Shown here: positions 36,968 to 45,714 of the stretch, in pieces
Layout of the letters: each line of letters starts with the position of its first letter
Numbering within the stretch: the stretch's first letter is position 1
Assembly (NCBI RefSeq): GCF_028607085.1
Contig: NZ_CP117411.1
Location: forward strand, 2,294,001-2,358,000
Length of the DNA: 64,000 bases
Source: Sphingomonas naphthae
GTDB taxonomy: Bacteria; Pseudomonadota; Alphaproteobacteria; Sphingomonadales; Sphingomonadaceae
Direction: 5' to 3'
Translations under genes and position numbers: made by a program
The notes under the pieces: model-generated
Database searches by the model: none
Seen by the model: the letters and a program-made list of their open reading frames with translations, nothing else
Told to the model about the DNA's origin: nothing

Positions 36968-37910
36968 CGTCGAGCGCTCCCAGGGACGCCCGCTGGCGCG
37001 CTTCGCTATACACGTCGCCACATACGTTCAGCAGGATCGATCGAAACCAGCGATGACCGGGGTCGTCGTGCTGGCGCGGATGCCACCCCAGCGCGACGGT
37101 GATATCCGGAACCTCGACGGGCAGACGGAAGAGGCGGACCGGGATCGCCCGTTGCAGCCATCGCGCCAGCCCCAAGGGGGCGCTGGCGAGCAGGTCCGAA
37201 GTGGAGGCCGTGAGCATCGCCGCCGTCGCGCTCGGAACCCCCAGCACGGCTCTCCGGTTCAGGCCCAGGCTGCGCAACGATCGATCGATCGCACCCTCCG
37301 TACAGCCGCGCTCCACCCGCACGACATGATCGTAATGGACGAATGTCGCGGGCGTGAGCACCTGGTCGAACAGGGGATGATCGCCCCGCGCCACGCCGAC
37401 ATGCGGATTTCGGAAGACGATTCGCCGTCTGGTTTCAGGGTGATCGCTGATGTCCGGTCCCAACTCGACATCCACCGAACCAGTTCGAAGAGGGTCCGGA
37501 TGATCGCCGGCGCTCGACACGAATTGCACCGCCACGCCGTCGGCGACGGCATTGAGGGCCTGGACCAGTGGCGCACCGAGGATCGCGGCCAGATCCTCGT
37601 TGGTCTGGACGATGAAGCGCCGGCGAAGCGTCGATGGGTCGAAGATCGCCGGTTCCATCAACGATCGTAGCCGGACCAGCATATCCGCAACCTCGGGCCG
37701 CAACGCCATCGCGCGCGGCGTCAGGACGAGACGCCCCCCTGCCCTCACCAGAAGCGGATCCGCCAGAGCACGCCGCAGCCGGGCAAGCGCGCGGCTCATG
37801 GCCGGCGGGCTGCGCCCCAGTCGCACCGCCGCATTCCCGACGCTGCCCTCGGCGAGCAGCGCTTCCAAGGCGTACAGCAGGTTCAGATCAAGCTGTTCCA
37901 CTACGTGCAT
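36957..37910 (-). CDS. LysR-family regulator, NodD/LinR-like subgroup
   Basis: LysR-type regulator of 317 aa. The HTH is LDLNLLYALEALLAEGSVGN followed by PPAMSRALARLRRAL in residues 6-60, then a substrate-binding domain. The subgroup resembles NodD-type LysR proteins. The start ATG 37910 has AGAGG upstream; the longer frame has no ribosome site. It is divergent from the flavin monooxygenase at 38003, with 8-bp inverted arms flanking the region between, so it probably controls that gene. Confidence 0.9.
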   Translation of the reverse strand: MHVVEQLDLNLLYALEALLAEGSVGNAAVRLGRSPPAMSRALARLRRALADPLLVRAGGRLVLTPRAMALRPEVADMLVRLRSLMEPAIFDPSTLRRRFIVQTNEDLAAILGAPLVQALNAVADGVAVQFVSSAGDHPDPLRTGSVDVELGPDISDHPETRRRIVFRNPHVGVARGDHPLFDQVLTPATFVHYDHVVRVERGCTEGAIDRSLRSLGLNRRAVLGVPSATAAMLTASTSDLLASAPLGLARWLQRAIPVRLFRLPVEVPDITVALGWHPRQHDDPGHRWFRSILLNVCGDVYSEARQRASLGALDVTP

Positions 37911-37915
37911 GTACC

Positions 37916-37980
37916 TCTTGCGCGTGACGGCATCGTGAGAAGCCGGCGAGCGGTGATAGGCCCCATACCATAGCGCAAGA
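37916..37980. promoter_or_regulatory. Widely spaced inverted repeat in the LysR/monooxygenase promoter region
   Basis: TCTTGCGC (37916-37923) and GCGCAAGA (37973-37980) are perfect inverted 8-bp arms 49 nt apart. They bracket almost the whole intergenic region. Paired half-sites for a looping regulator would look like this; chance is also possible. Confidence 0.3.
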
Positions 37981-38002
37981 CGCGCCAGACCTTGAGGAGA
38001 GA

Positions 38003-39181
38003 GTGCCCGTGACCGATGTGACGATTGTCGGCGCCGGACCCGTCGGCCTTCTGACCGCCTTGGGCCTCGGTCGCGCGGGGTTCGACGTGGAGGTGATCGA
38101 TGCCGCACCGGGGGTGAACACCGCGCCACGCGCGATGAGCTACACCTGGGCGGTCTTCGCGGATCTTGAGAAACTGGGGGTTCTCGATGATCTCCTCGCC
38201 GCAGGTCTGCGCGACGATGCCAGGAGCTGGCGCGTCCGCCGAACCGGGGAAACGATCGTCTTCGATTTCTCCGCGCTTCGTCCCTACACCGATCGCGCCT
38301 ACGGCCTGACGCTCGGGCAGGATCGACTTTCGGATGTCGTCCTCGGCCATATCGCCCGGATCGACAATATCACGATCCGATGGTCGACCGCGTTCACCGG
38401 GCTTCGCCAGACGCCGGAAGCCATCGTGGTGTCCGCCGAGAGCCCTGAAGGCCCTGTCGAAATCGTCGCGCCGTGGCTGATCGGTTGTGACGGTGGTCGT
38501 AGCGCGGTTCGCAAGAGCCTGGACCTGCCCTTCGCCGGTATCACCTTCCCGCATCGCTTCGTGGCAACCAATATCCACTATGATTTCGACAGTCATGGAT
38601 GGCTGTCGGGATATCTGATCGATCCCGAATTCGGCGCCATCGTCGCGAAGATCGCCGGCGACGACCTGTGGCGTGTTACCTTCGCCGAGGATGCCAGCCT
38701 TCCCCACGAAGGTATGGAGAAGCGGATCACCCGTTTCATCGAGGAAATCCTGCCCGGCAGCAAGGATTTCGACCTCGCGGCCTGGACGCCCTACAATATG
38801 CACCAGCGCACGGCGCCGACCTACCGTGTGGGCCGCGTCCTGCTGGCGGGCGACGCCGCCCATGTGACCAATCCGACGAGCGGCCTCGGCCTGATGGGCG
38901 GGATGCTCGACGGTTTCGCGCTTTGCGAGGCGCTCGTCGCGGTCCTAAGCGGCAGGGCGGACGACACGATCCTGGATCGCTATTCCGATGCGCGGCGGGC
39001 GGTATTCACCCAACAGACCTCGCCGATATCGGTAAGGAGCATGAACCTGGTGTTCCATTCGCACGACGAAACCGAACTGGAGCGCAGCCTCGCCTGGGGC
39101 CGCCGGCTGATGGCCGATCCCGACGCGATGGGCCAGTATCTCGCGGCAGCCATCACTCTCAGAACGCCGTCCCTCGTGTGA
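38003..39181 (+). CDS. FAD-dependent monooxygenase, MhpA-like
   Basis: Group A flavin hydroxylase of 392 aa, shorter than MhpA (about 550) because it lacks the C-terminal thioredoxin-like domain. It has VGAGPVGLLTALGL, the DG motif GCDGGRSAVRKSL and the GD motif LAGDAAHVTNPTSGLGLMGG. It begins at GTG 38003; GTG 38009, 9 nt from AGGAG, is equally plausible. It lies next to mhpDFE and divergent from a LysR gene, so it probably hydroxylates a phenolic acid. The ring-cleaving dioxygenase and hydrolase expected after it (mhpB, mhpC) are absent; an IS6 element follows 97 bp downstream. Confidence 0.9.
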   Translation: MPVTDVTIVGAGPVGLLTALGLGRAGFDVEVIDAAPGVNTAPRAMSYTWAVFADLEKLGVLDDLLAAGLRDDARSWRVRRTGETIVFDFSALRPYTDRAYGLTLGQDRLSDVVLGHIARIDNITIRWSTAFTGLRQTPEAIVVSAESPEGPVEIVAPWLIGCDGGRSAVRKSLDLPFAGITFPHRFVATNIHYDFDSHGWLSGYLIDPEFGAIVAKIAGDDLWRVTFAEDASLPHEGMEKRITRFIEEILPGSKDFDLAAWTPYNMHQRTAPTYRVGRVLLAGDAAHVTNPTSGLGLMGGMLDGFALCEALVAVLSGRADDTILDRYSDARRAVFTQQTSPISVRSMNLVFHSHDETELERSLAWGRRLMADPDAMGQYLAAAITLRTPSLV

Positions 39182-39199
39182 GACAGGGGCGGCATGCGG

Positions 39200-39278
39200 C
39201 TATTGGAGTGTGTAGCGGATCGGCAGGCTCTTCAGGCCGCTGACGAAGTTTGAGATATTTTGCTTCGACGTCCCGTTG
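39200..39278 (-). pseudogene. Cytochrome P450 C-terminal remnant cut by the IS6 element
   Basis: The reverse strand reads SNFVSGLKSLPIRYTLQ followed by TAG at 39202-39200, a pattern typical of bacterial P450 C-termini (N-F-x-x-G-x-K-S-L-P-x-R-x). About 25 codons remain and the frame runs straight into the left end of the IS6 element, so the rest of the gene has been lost. No second fragment is seen elsewhere in the window. Confidence 0.6.
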
Positions 39279-40113
39279 GGCTCTGTCAAAGCAAATGCAC
39301 CGGAAATTAGCGAGTGCCCGGTAGCACCGCGAGATGCCTCGCCATCGCAAGCCACCCAGCCCGTTCCGCTATTTCAACTCGTCACCCGAGGTGATCCGCT
39401 TGGTGGTGATGATGTATGTCCGCTTCCTGCTGAGCCTGAGGAACGTCGAAGACCTGCTGTTCGAGCGCGGTATCGACATCTGCCACGAAACGGTGCGGCA
39501 CTGGTGGAACCGCTTCGGGCCGATGTTCGCGGGCGACATCCGCCGCCAGCGAGTGAGCCGTATGCGCGGCTTCCGACATTGGCGGTGGCACCTGGACGAG
39601 ATGTACGTGAAGCTGAATGGTGAGATGGTCTACCTCTGGCACGCCGTCGATCACGAGGGCGAGGTGCCCGAGAGCGACATTACCAAGACCCGCGACAAGG
39701 ATGCGGCGCTTACTTTCATGAGGAAGGCGCTGAAGCGCCACGGGTCACCGGAGGCCATTACCACCGATGGTCTGCGCTCCTATCACGCGGCGATGAACGA
39801 CCTGGGCAATGCCGAAAAGCAAGAGGTCGGTCGCTGGACGAACAACCGCGTCGAGAACAGTCACCTCCCCTTTCGACGACGAGCGCGGGCGATGGTGAGA
39901 TTCCGGCGAATGAAGACACTTCAGAAGTTCGCCTCGGTCCACGCCAACGTCCACAACCGCTTCAACCTCGAACGCCACCTCGTCGATCGTCAGACCTACA
40001 AGGACCGTCGCTCCGCCGCCCTGGCGGAGTGGCAGATACTCGTCAGCTAGGCCCTGCCCTCATAGACTGACTACCATCGTGGGGAGAGCGGTTCGCATTA
40101 GACTGACAGCACC
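39279..40113 (+). mobile_element. IS6-family insertion sequence, intact copy
   Basis: A single-transposase element bounded by imperfect inverted ends, GGCTCTGTCA on the left and, on the reverse strand of the right end, GGTGCTGTCA. Length about 835 bp, slightly over the usual 750-820. The flanking 8 bp differ (TCCCGTTG versus GTCGGGCG), so there is no target duplication, as expected after an IS6/IS26-type adjacent deletion or cointegrate. The exact right end is tentative. Confidence 0.75.
39334..40050 (+). CDS. IS6-family transposase
   Basis: DDE transposase of 238 aa, full length for IS6/IS26-type elements. The acidic triad is D88 (HLDEMYVK), D145 (TTDGLRSY) and E174 (NRVENSH), with the 28-residue D-E spacing region containing the conserved basic stretch after it (PFRRRARAM). 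No frameshift is visible, so it may be active. A decayed relative lies in the same orientation at 54615-55115. Confidence 0.95.
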   Translation: MPRHRKPPSPFRYFNSSPEVIRLVVMMYVRFLLSLRNVEDLLFERGIDICHETVRHWWNRFGPMFAGDIRRQRVSRMRGFRHWRWHLDEMYVKLNGEMVYLWHAVDHEGEVPESDITKTRDKDAALTFMRKALKRHGSPEAITTDGLRSYHAAMNDLGNAEKQEVGRWTNNRVENSHLPFRRRARAMVRFRRMKTLQKFASVHANVHNRFNLERHLVDRQTYKDRRSAALAEWQILVS

Positions 40114-40206
40114 GTCGGGCGGCATGAGGGAGGCTTGACCATCAGGATCACGCTGGGCACCGCGCACCGATGATGCGCCCCGATACGCCGAAGCTGATCG
40201 GACACA

Positions 40207-43200
40207 TTACCGCGCGCCCCCGGCATCCGAGAGCTTGAGCATGGCGGGCATCGCCAGCAGCACCAGCGGATATTGCAGCAGCAGCCCGGCGATGATCGAG
40301 ATCGCGAGGGGTTGCTGGATGCCCGATCCCTTCCCGATCGCAAGCGCCAGCGGCAGCAATGTGAGGATGGCGGCGAGCGTGGTCATGGTGATCGGGCGGA
40401 GGCGGTTGCGGCTGGCTTCGCGCAGGGCGGCGGCGCGGGGCATGACGCGGGCGAGCGCTTCATATTCGGAGACGTAGAAGATCGCCATTTCGGTGCCGAT
40501 GCCGATGATCATCGTCATCCCCATCAGCGCCGTGATGTTGAGTTCGACGCCCGTCAGCCAGAGCGCCGCGAACACGGCAGCGGTGGACAGGAGCGAGGTG
40601 GCGATGATGATCGCCGGGATGGCGAAGCGGCGGTAGAGAATGAGGAGCAGCACGAATTCGGCCACCAGCGCCGCCGCGAACACCTTGACGAGGCCGGAAA
40701 AGGCGATCTGCTGCTGCTGGTACAGCCCGCCCAGTTCGTAGCGGACCCCCGGCGACAGGGTGCCCGGCGTGTCGAGCAATTTCGTCACGTCGCTCACGGC
40801 GGCGCCCAGCCCGCGCCCCTGGATGCGACCGGTGACGGCCACCATCGGCGCGAGATTTTCGCGCGAGACCTGCGCCTGCCCGGTCACCGGCACGACGGTG
40901 GCGACCTGCGACAGCGCGACGAGATGGCCGTCGGCGGCGCGCAGCGGCAGGGCCGCCAGCTCGGCCTCGCTCAGCGTGGTGGCGTTCGACAGCCGCACGC
41001 GCACGTCGATCACCTTGGCGGCCTGCGGCAGCGAGGTGGCGACCGCGCCGGTGAGCGCGTCGTTGAGCGCCGTCTGGATGTCGGCCGGCGTCATCCCCTC
41101 ATTGCCGGCGCGCACCGGATCGATCCGCACGTCGAGCGCGTCGCCGGCCAGCCGGATGCCGCTCTTCACCTCGACCACGCCGGCGATGCGGCCGATGCGC
41201 GCCGCCAGTTTCTCGGCCTCGGCGGGCAGGACCGAGGGGTCCGTCGCGTACAGCTTGATCTCGATCGGCTGGGGCACCGAGACAAGATCGCCGATCAGAT
41301 CCTCCATCAGCTGCGCGGTCTCGATCGAGACGCCCGGCACCCCGGCCTCGGCATCCGCCAGCGTTTGCGCCATCACCTCTTCGGTCGATTGGCTGTGGCC
41401 CGGCTTCAGGCGGATGAAATAGTCGCCATGATAGCTCTGGCCGAGATCGCCGCCGAGGCCCGTGCCGAGCCGGCGCGAGAAGGTGGCGACCTGCGGATTG
41501 GCGCGCAGGATCGCGTCGATCTGGCCGACCTGCCGGCCGGATTCCTGCAGCGACGTGCCGGGCGCGGTGTAATAATCCATGATGAACCCGCCCTCGTCGA
41601 CCTTGGGCATGAAGCCGGTCGGCACGGCGGCGTAGGCGAGATAGCCGCCCACCAGCAGCGGCAGCACCGCGACAGCCAGGATCCACGGCCGCGCGAACAG
41701 CCCGTCGAGGCCGCGATCGTGGGCCCGCGCGAGCCAGCCCTGCCCGGCCGTGCCCGGATCGTGCCAGCGGGTGAAATCGACGAGGCGGCGGACGAGCAGC
41801 GGTACGACGAACGCCGTCATCGCCCAGGATATCGCCAGCGCCGCCGCCATCGTGAGCGACAGCGCCTTGGAGAAAGCGCCGGTAACGCCGCTCAGGAAGG
41901 ACAGCGGCACGAACACGATGAGCGTGGCGAGGCTGGAGCCGGTGAGCGGCGCCAGGAATTCGCGCGCCGCCGGCAACACGGCGGCATCGCCCGGCGCCGG
42001 GCTCGCCCCGTCGCTTTCGCCGGCGCGGCGGGCGATATGCTCGATCATGACGATGACGTCGTCGATCAGCAGGCCGACGGCGGCGGCGATCCCGCCCAGG
42101 GTCATGATATTGAAGCTCATGCCGAGCAGCGCCAGCACCAGCACGGTCGCCGCGAGGGTCGCGGGAACGACGATCGCGGCGACCAGCGTGACGCGCCAGC
42201 TGCGCAGGAACAGCAGCAGCACGCCCGCCGCGAGCAAAAGCCCGATCAGCACCGCATCGCGCACGCTGGCGACGGATTGCGTGACGAGTTCGCTCTGGTC
42301 GTACCAGTTCACCAGCCGGACGCCCGCCGGCAGCTTCAGCGTCGCCAGCCGCTGGGCAACCTCGTGCGCGATCCGCACGGCATTGCCGTCGGGCTGTTCG
42401 TAGACGTTGAACAGGACCGCCGGGCGGCCATCCTCCACGATCCGCAGCCATTGCGGCATCGCCCCATCCTGCACCGTCGCGACATCGCCGACGCGCACGA
42501 CGCCGGCCGGATCGGCCAGCACGACGATATCGCGAATGCCCTGCGCGGTGGTGACCGATCGATCGACCACCACCAGCGACAGCCGCCCGCGATCCTGGAT
42601 CTGCCCCGCCGTGCTCAGCACATTGCCGTTGCGGATCGCGGTAGCGAGATCGGCCATCGAGAGATTGTGATCGGCCAGCCGCGCGGGATCGGCCAGCACC
42701 TGCACCTCGGCCGTGTCGCCGCCCTGCACCGACACGCGCGACAGGCCGACGATCGACGAGAGCAAGGGCGTGACCTGATAGCGGGCGAAATCCTGCAGCG
42801 CGGTTGGGCTCGCCGTATCCGAGACCAGCGCATAGGAGATGATCGGAAAGACCGTGGGGTCCATCCGCCGGACATTATAGGCCGTGCCCGGCGGCAGCGA
42901 GGCGAGGATGCGGCCGACGGCGGTATCCACCGACAGCGTCTCCGCCGTCATGTCGCGGCCCCAGCCGAAATCGATCGAGATCGGCGCCGATCCGCGCGTC
43001 GTTTCGGAACGGACGTTCTGCACGCCGGGCACCGTCCGCACGGCCTCCTCGACCGGGCGCGTGACCAGTGCTGCGGTCTGGTCGGCGGGGCGGCTGCCCG
43101 CGTCCAGATCGACGACGACGCGGGGAAAGGCGACCTGCGGGAACAGGCCGATCGGCAGCGAGAAGGCCGCCACCACGCCGGCGAGCGTGCAGGCGAGCGC

Positions 43201-43251
43201 CACCACGATGATCGCGCGCGACTGATCGGCGAGGAAGGCGCGCAGGCTCAC
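40207..43251 (-). CDS. RND-family efflux permease (pump 1)
   Basis: Inner-membrane proton-driven efflux transporter, 1014 aa with 12 predicted membrane helices and two large periplasmic loops. The TM4 acidic pair is visible in VGLLIDDVIVMIEHI. The N-terminal loop (FPRVVVDLDAGSRPADQTAA) is closer to the CzcA/HAE-type families than to AcrB. It starts at GTG 43251, overlapping the membrane-fusion gene stop (GTGA). It is last of three genes in a TolC-MFP-RND operon, and its stop is 93 bp from the IS6 right end. Substrate (metal or organic) unclear. Confidence 0.94.
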   Translation of the reverse strand: MSLRAFLADQSRAIIVVALACTLAGVVAAFSLPIGLFPQVAFPRVVVDLDAGSRPADQTAALVTRPVEEAVRTVPGVQNVRSETTRGSAPISIDFGWGRDMTAETLSVDTAVGRILASLPPGTAYNVRRMDPTVFPIISYALVSDTASPTALQDFARYQVTPLLSSIVGLSRVSVQGGDTAEVQVLADPARLADHNLSMADLATAIRNGNVLSTAGQIQDRGRLSLVVVDRSVTTAQGIRDIVVLADPAGVVRVGDVATVQDGAMPQWLRIVEDGRPAVLFNVYEQPDGNAVRIAHEVAQRLATLKLPAGVRLVNWYDQSELVTQSVASVRDAVLIGLLLAAGVLLLFLRSWRVTLVAAIVVPATLAATVLVLALLGMSFNIMTLGGIAAAVGLLIDDVIVMIEHIARRAGESDGASPAPGDAAVLPAAREFLAPLTGSSLATLIVFVPLSFLSGVTGAFSKALSLTMAAALAISWAMTAFVVPLLVRRLVDFTRWHDPGTAGQGWLARAHDRGLDGLFARPWILAVAVLPLLVGGYLAYAAVPTGFMPKVDEGGFIMDYYTAPGTSLQESGRQVGQIDAILRANPQVATFSRRLGTGLGGDLGQSYHGDYFIRLKPGHSQSTEEVMAQTLADAEAGVPGVSIETAQLMEDLIGDLVSVPQPIEIKLYATDPSVLPAEAEKLAARIGRIAGVVEVKSGIRLAGDALDVRIDPVRAGNEGMTPADIQTALNDALTGAVATSLPQAAKVIDVRVRLSNATTLSEAELAALPLRAADGHLVALSQVATVVPVTGQAQVSRENLAPMVAVTGRIQGRGLGAAVSDVTKLLDTPGTLSPGVRYELGGLYQQQQIAFSGLVKVFAAALVAEFVLLLILYRRFAIPAIIIATSLLSTAAVFAALWLTGVELNITALMGMTMIIGIGTEMAIFYVSEYEALARVMPRAAALREASRNRLRPITMTTLAAILTLLPLALAIGKGSGIQQPLAISIIAGLLLQYPLVLLAMPAMLKLSDAGGAR

Positions 43252-44288
43252 CGGTCGCGGACCCAGCGCACGGCGCCACCCGCCCCAACCTGATAGGCGC
43301 CGTCGATGATGATCGGGCGATGGCGGTGGACCGGCCCGGCCACGACATCGGCGTCGCTCCCGGTCGAAAGGATCGAGACCGGCACGGCGGCGGCCTTGCC
43401 GTTCACCACCTGCAACAGATGGGGCTGGCCGCTGGCGGTGACGACGGCGCGATGGGGCACGACCCAGCCGGACGCCGCGCCGGTGCGGATGGCGGCCCGC
43501 ACCGCCTCGCCATTCACGGCGACGCCCGGCGCGACGCCGAGGTCCACGTCGATCAGCCGGGTCCTGGGATTGAGGGTAGCGCCGACGCGGGTGACCGTCG
43601 CCGCCAGGGTTCCGCCACCGGCGAGGGGCGTCACGTCGGCGGACTGGCCCGCCTTCATTCGCGCCACATCGGCGGACGGCACGCCGACCGTGGCCACGAG
43701 CTTCCGGCCGCTGGCGATGGTGAGCAGCGCCTGTCCCGCCGCGGTGCGATCGCCCTGGGTGGCGGCGATGGTGGTGACGATGCCGTCATAAGGCGCGCGA
43801 ACGATCTGTTCGGCCGCGCCGGCGCCTTCCTTCCGCAGGGCGGCCAGGGCGGTCTGCGCGTCGCTGACCGCCTTGTCGCTGGCCGCCACCTGATCGCGGG
43901 TCGCCAGTTGCTGGCCGAATAGGCGCGCGGTGGTCGCCCTCTGCGTCCGGGCGGCCTCCAGCGCGGTGGCGGCCTGCTGATAGGCGCCGAGCGCGGTGGG
44001 GCTGAGCGTGAAACGCAGCAAAGGCTGCCCGCGACGGACCGGCGCGCCCGGCGTGACCATCAGATCGGTCACCTGCCCCGGCTGCGCCATGCTGACGGTA
44101 TCCGATCCGCCATCCCGCGCCGGCCCGATCGATCCGTAGGCCATGATCTGGAGCGGGCGGCTGCCCTGCCGGGGCATCTCGACCGTCACCAGCGTGCTGG
44201 GCTCGGGCGGGGCGGCGGTGTTGCTCTGGCCGCATCCGCCGAGCAGCAGGAGCCCGGCGAGGCCGGCGATCCGGGGACGGGGGGTCAT
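43248..44288 (-). CDS. RND efflux membrane-fusion lipoprotein (pump 1)
   Basis: Periplasmic adaptor of 346 aa with a lipoprotein signal (LAGLLLLGGC). A split biotinyl-lipoyl domain (QPGQVTDLMVTPGAPVRRGQ and VRAPYDGIVTTI) flanks a coiled-coil hairpin, and a beta-barrel domain follows. It links the permease and TolC-like channel encoded on either side, overlapping each gene by 4 bp. Confidence 0.93.
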   Translation of the reverse strand: MTPRPRIAGLAGLLLLGGCGQSNTAAPPEPSTLVTVEMPRQGSRPLQIMAYGSIGPARDGGSDTVSMAQPGQVTDLMVTPGAPVRRGQPLLRFTLSPTALGAYQQAATALEAARTQRATTARLFGQQLATRDQVAASDKAVSDAQTALAALRKEGAGAAEQIVRAPYDGIVTTIAATQGDRTAAGQALLTIASGRKLVATVGVPSADVARMKAGQSADVTPLAGGGTLAATVTRVGATLNPRTRLIDVDLGVAPGVAVNGEAVRAAIRTGAASGWVVPHRAVVTASGQPHLLQVVNGKAAAVPVSILSTGSDADVVAGPVHRHRPIIIDGAYQVGAGGAVRWVRDR

Positions 44289-45625
44289 TGCGATGCTCCG
44301 GGCGGTACGATGGTCGAGGCGGCGGGCAGGCCCGCGCCGATGAGCGTCTGGATGGCGACCTCTCGGTCGCGCAGCGCGAGGTCGAGCGCGGCGATTTCCT
44401 GCTCCCGGGTGAAGCGCTGGATGACGAGATCGACATAGGCGCGCTCGTCGAGCAGATTGTCGCCGAAGGCCGCGCTGGCGCGCTGCGCGGCGGTGCGGAT
44501 CGCCGGCAGGTCGCGCCGGGCGACCGCCAGTTGCGCGGCGAGCTGCTCGCGTTGCGCCAGCAGGGCCCGCACCTCGCCCTCGGTCGCGGCGATCCGGGCG
44601 GCATATTCGGCGCGGAGCTGCGCGCGGGTCGCGCGGGCGATCGCGATATTGCCCTGATTGCGATCGAATATCGGCAGGCCGATCGTCGCCTGCGGGCCGC
44701 CGTTGATGACCTTGCTGTTGTCGCTGGCGACGCTGCCGCCCAGCACCAGATCGGGGAATTGCATCAGGATCGCCTGCCGCACCGCCTCCTCCTGCGCCTG
44801 ATAGCCCAGCTGCAGCGCCAGCAGATCGGGGCGGCGATCCGCCAGAGTGGCGAGGTCGGCACGAATCGACACGGGATCGAACGGCGGCAGATCGGCCTGC
44901 GCGGCGAGCGGCAGCATCACGTCCGGCGCCAACCCCAGCAGCGCGTTGAGCTGATGGCGCAGCTGCAGCTGCTTCTGATCGAGCTGGTCGAGCGCGGTGC
45001 GGGCCGCGCCGAACGCCACCAGCGAGGGCGACGCCGTCACCAGCGTGGCATCCCCCGCCGCCAGCGCCTGCCGCATCACCCGGTTGCGCTCACGCAGCAG
45101 CGCGAAGGCGTCGAGCAGCAGCGGGCGGGTGCGTTCGCCTTCGATCAGGTCGAGCGTGATCTGCCGCGCCTGCCCGGCGACCTGCCATTCCTGCCAGAGG
45201 ATATCGGCATCGACCTGGGCCGCCGCATCCTGGGCCGCGCGGCGCTTCGACCGATAGGTGATGAGCGATTTTATATCCTGGCTGAGCGCGATGTTCCACG
45301 CCGGCACCGTGCCCGCGCCGGAGAGCAACGGCAGGATGGCGCCCGCCAGCGAGGGATTGGGCAGCACGCCCGCCTGCACCCGCTGCGCCTGCGCCACGCC
45401 ATGTTTCATCCGCGCCGCGCGCAGATCGGGATTGTCGGCCAGCGCGCGATCGACCGCCAACGCGATCGTCAGCGGCCCCGTGAACGGCGGCGCGGTCGCG
45501 AGCGGCGGCGCTGCCGTATCGAGCGGGAGCGGCGCATAGGCGGCGCAACCGCCCAGAAGCATCGCGAACGCAGCAGGCAGGCCACGCACCACGCGCCGCG
45601 CATCGAAAGCGGAAGCCAATATCAT
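44285..45625 (-). CDS. TolC-family outer-membrane efflux channel (pump 1)
   Basis: Outer-membrane channel of 446 aa with a probable lipoprotein signal (AAFAMLLGGC). The repeated TolC helical hairpins are recognisable by DRALADNPDLRAARM and DLATLADRRPDLLALQLGY. The start ATG 45625 is preceded by AGGGTG. It is the first gene of the efflux operon; a perfect palindrome lies 53 bp upstream. The open frame upstream of the start is not coding. Confidence 0.92.
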   Translation of the reverse strand: MILASAFDARRVVRGLPAAFAMLLGGCAAYAPLPLDTAAPPLATAPPFTGPLTIALAVDRALADNPDLRAARMKHGVAQAQRVQAGVLPNPSLAGAILPLLSGAGTVPAWNIALSQDIKSLITYRSKRRAAQDAAAQVDADILWQEWQVAGQARQITLDLIEGERTRPLLLDAFALLRERNRVMRQALAAGDATLVTASPSLVAFGAARTALDQLDQKQLQLRHQLNALLGLAPDVMLPLAAQADLPPFDPVSIRADLATLADRRPDLLALQLGYQAQEEAVRQAILMQFPDLVLGGSVASDNSKVINGGPQATIGLPIFDRNQGNIAIARATRAQLRAEYAARIAATEGEVRALLAQREQLAAQLAVARRDLPAIRTAAQRASAAFGDNLLDERAYVDLVIQRFTREQEIAALDLALRDREVAIQTLIGAGLPAASTIVPPGASQ

Positions 45626-45677
45626 CACCCTGTCCCGAACTGCGGCACGGCGGGATGATAGCCGCTCGCCGGGCGAA

Positions 45678-45695
45678 GGGATGTTGTAACATCCC
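45678..45695. promoter_or_regulatory. Operator-like palindrome upstream of the efflux operon
   Basis: GGGATGTT-GT-AACATCCC is a perfect 8+2+8 inverted repeat. It is followed at once by a further AATGTT that forms an overlapping second repeat (AACAT-CCCA-ATGTT). It sits 53 bp before the TolC-like gene. This looks like a repressor or two-component regulator site; no dedicated regulator gene is adjacent. Confidence 0.6.
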
Positions 45696-45714
45696 AATGT
45701 TGCTGTGGTCACAC

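Noticed and set aside
39279-40113. Simple recent IS6 insertion with target duplication
   Set aside because: The 8-bp flanks differ and a gene fragment ends at the element, so rearrangement is more likely.
40273-43293. About 1000-codon open frame on the plus strand opposite RND pump 1
   Set aside because: Low-complexity, Arg/His/Gln-rich translation antisense to a clearly coding RND gene; a product of GC-rich codon bias.
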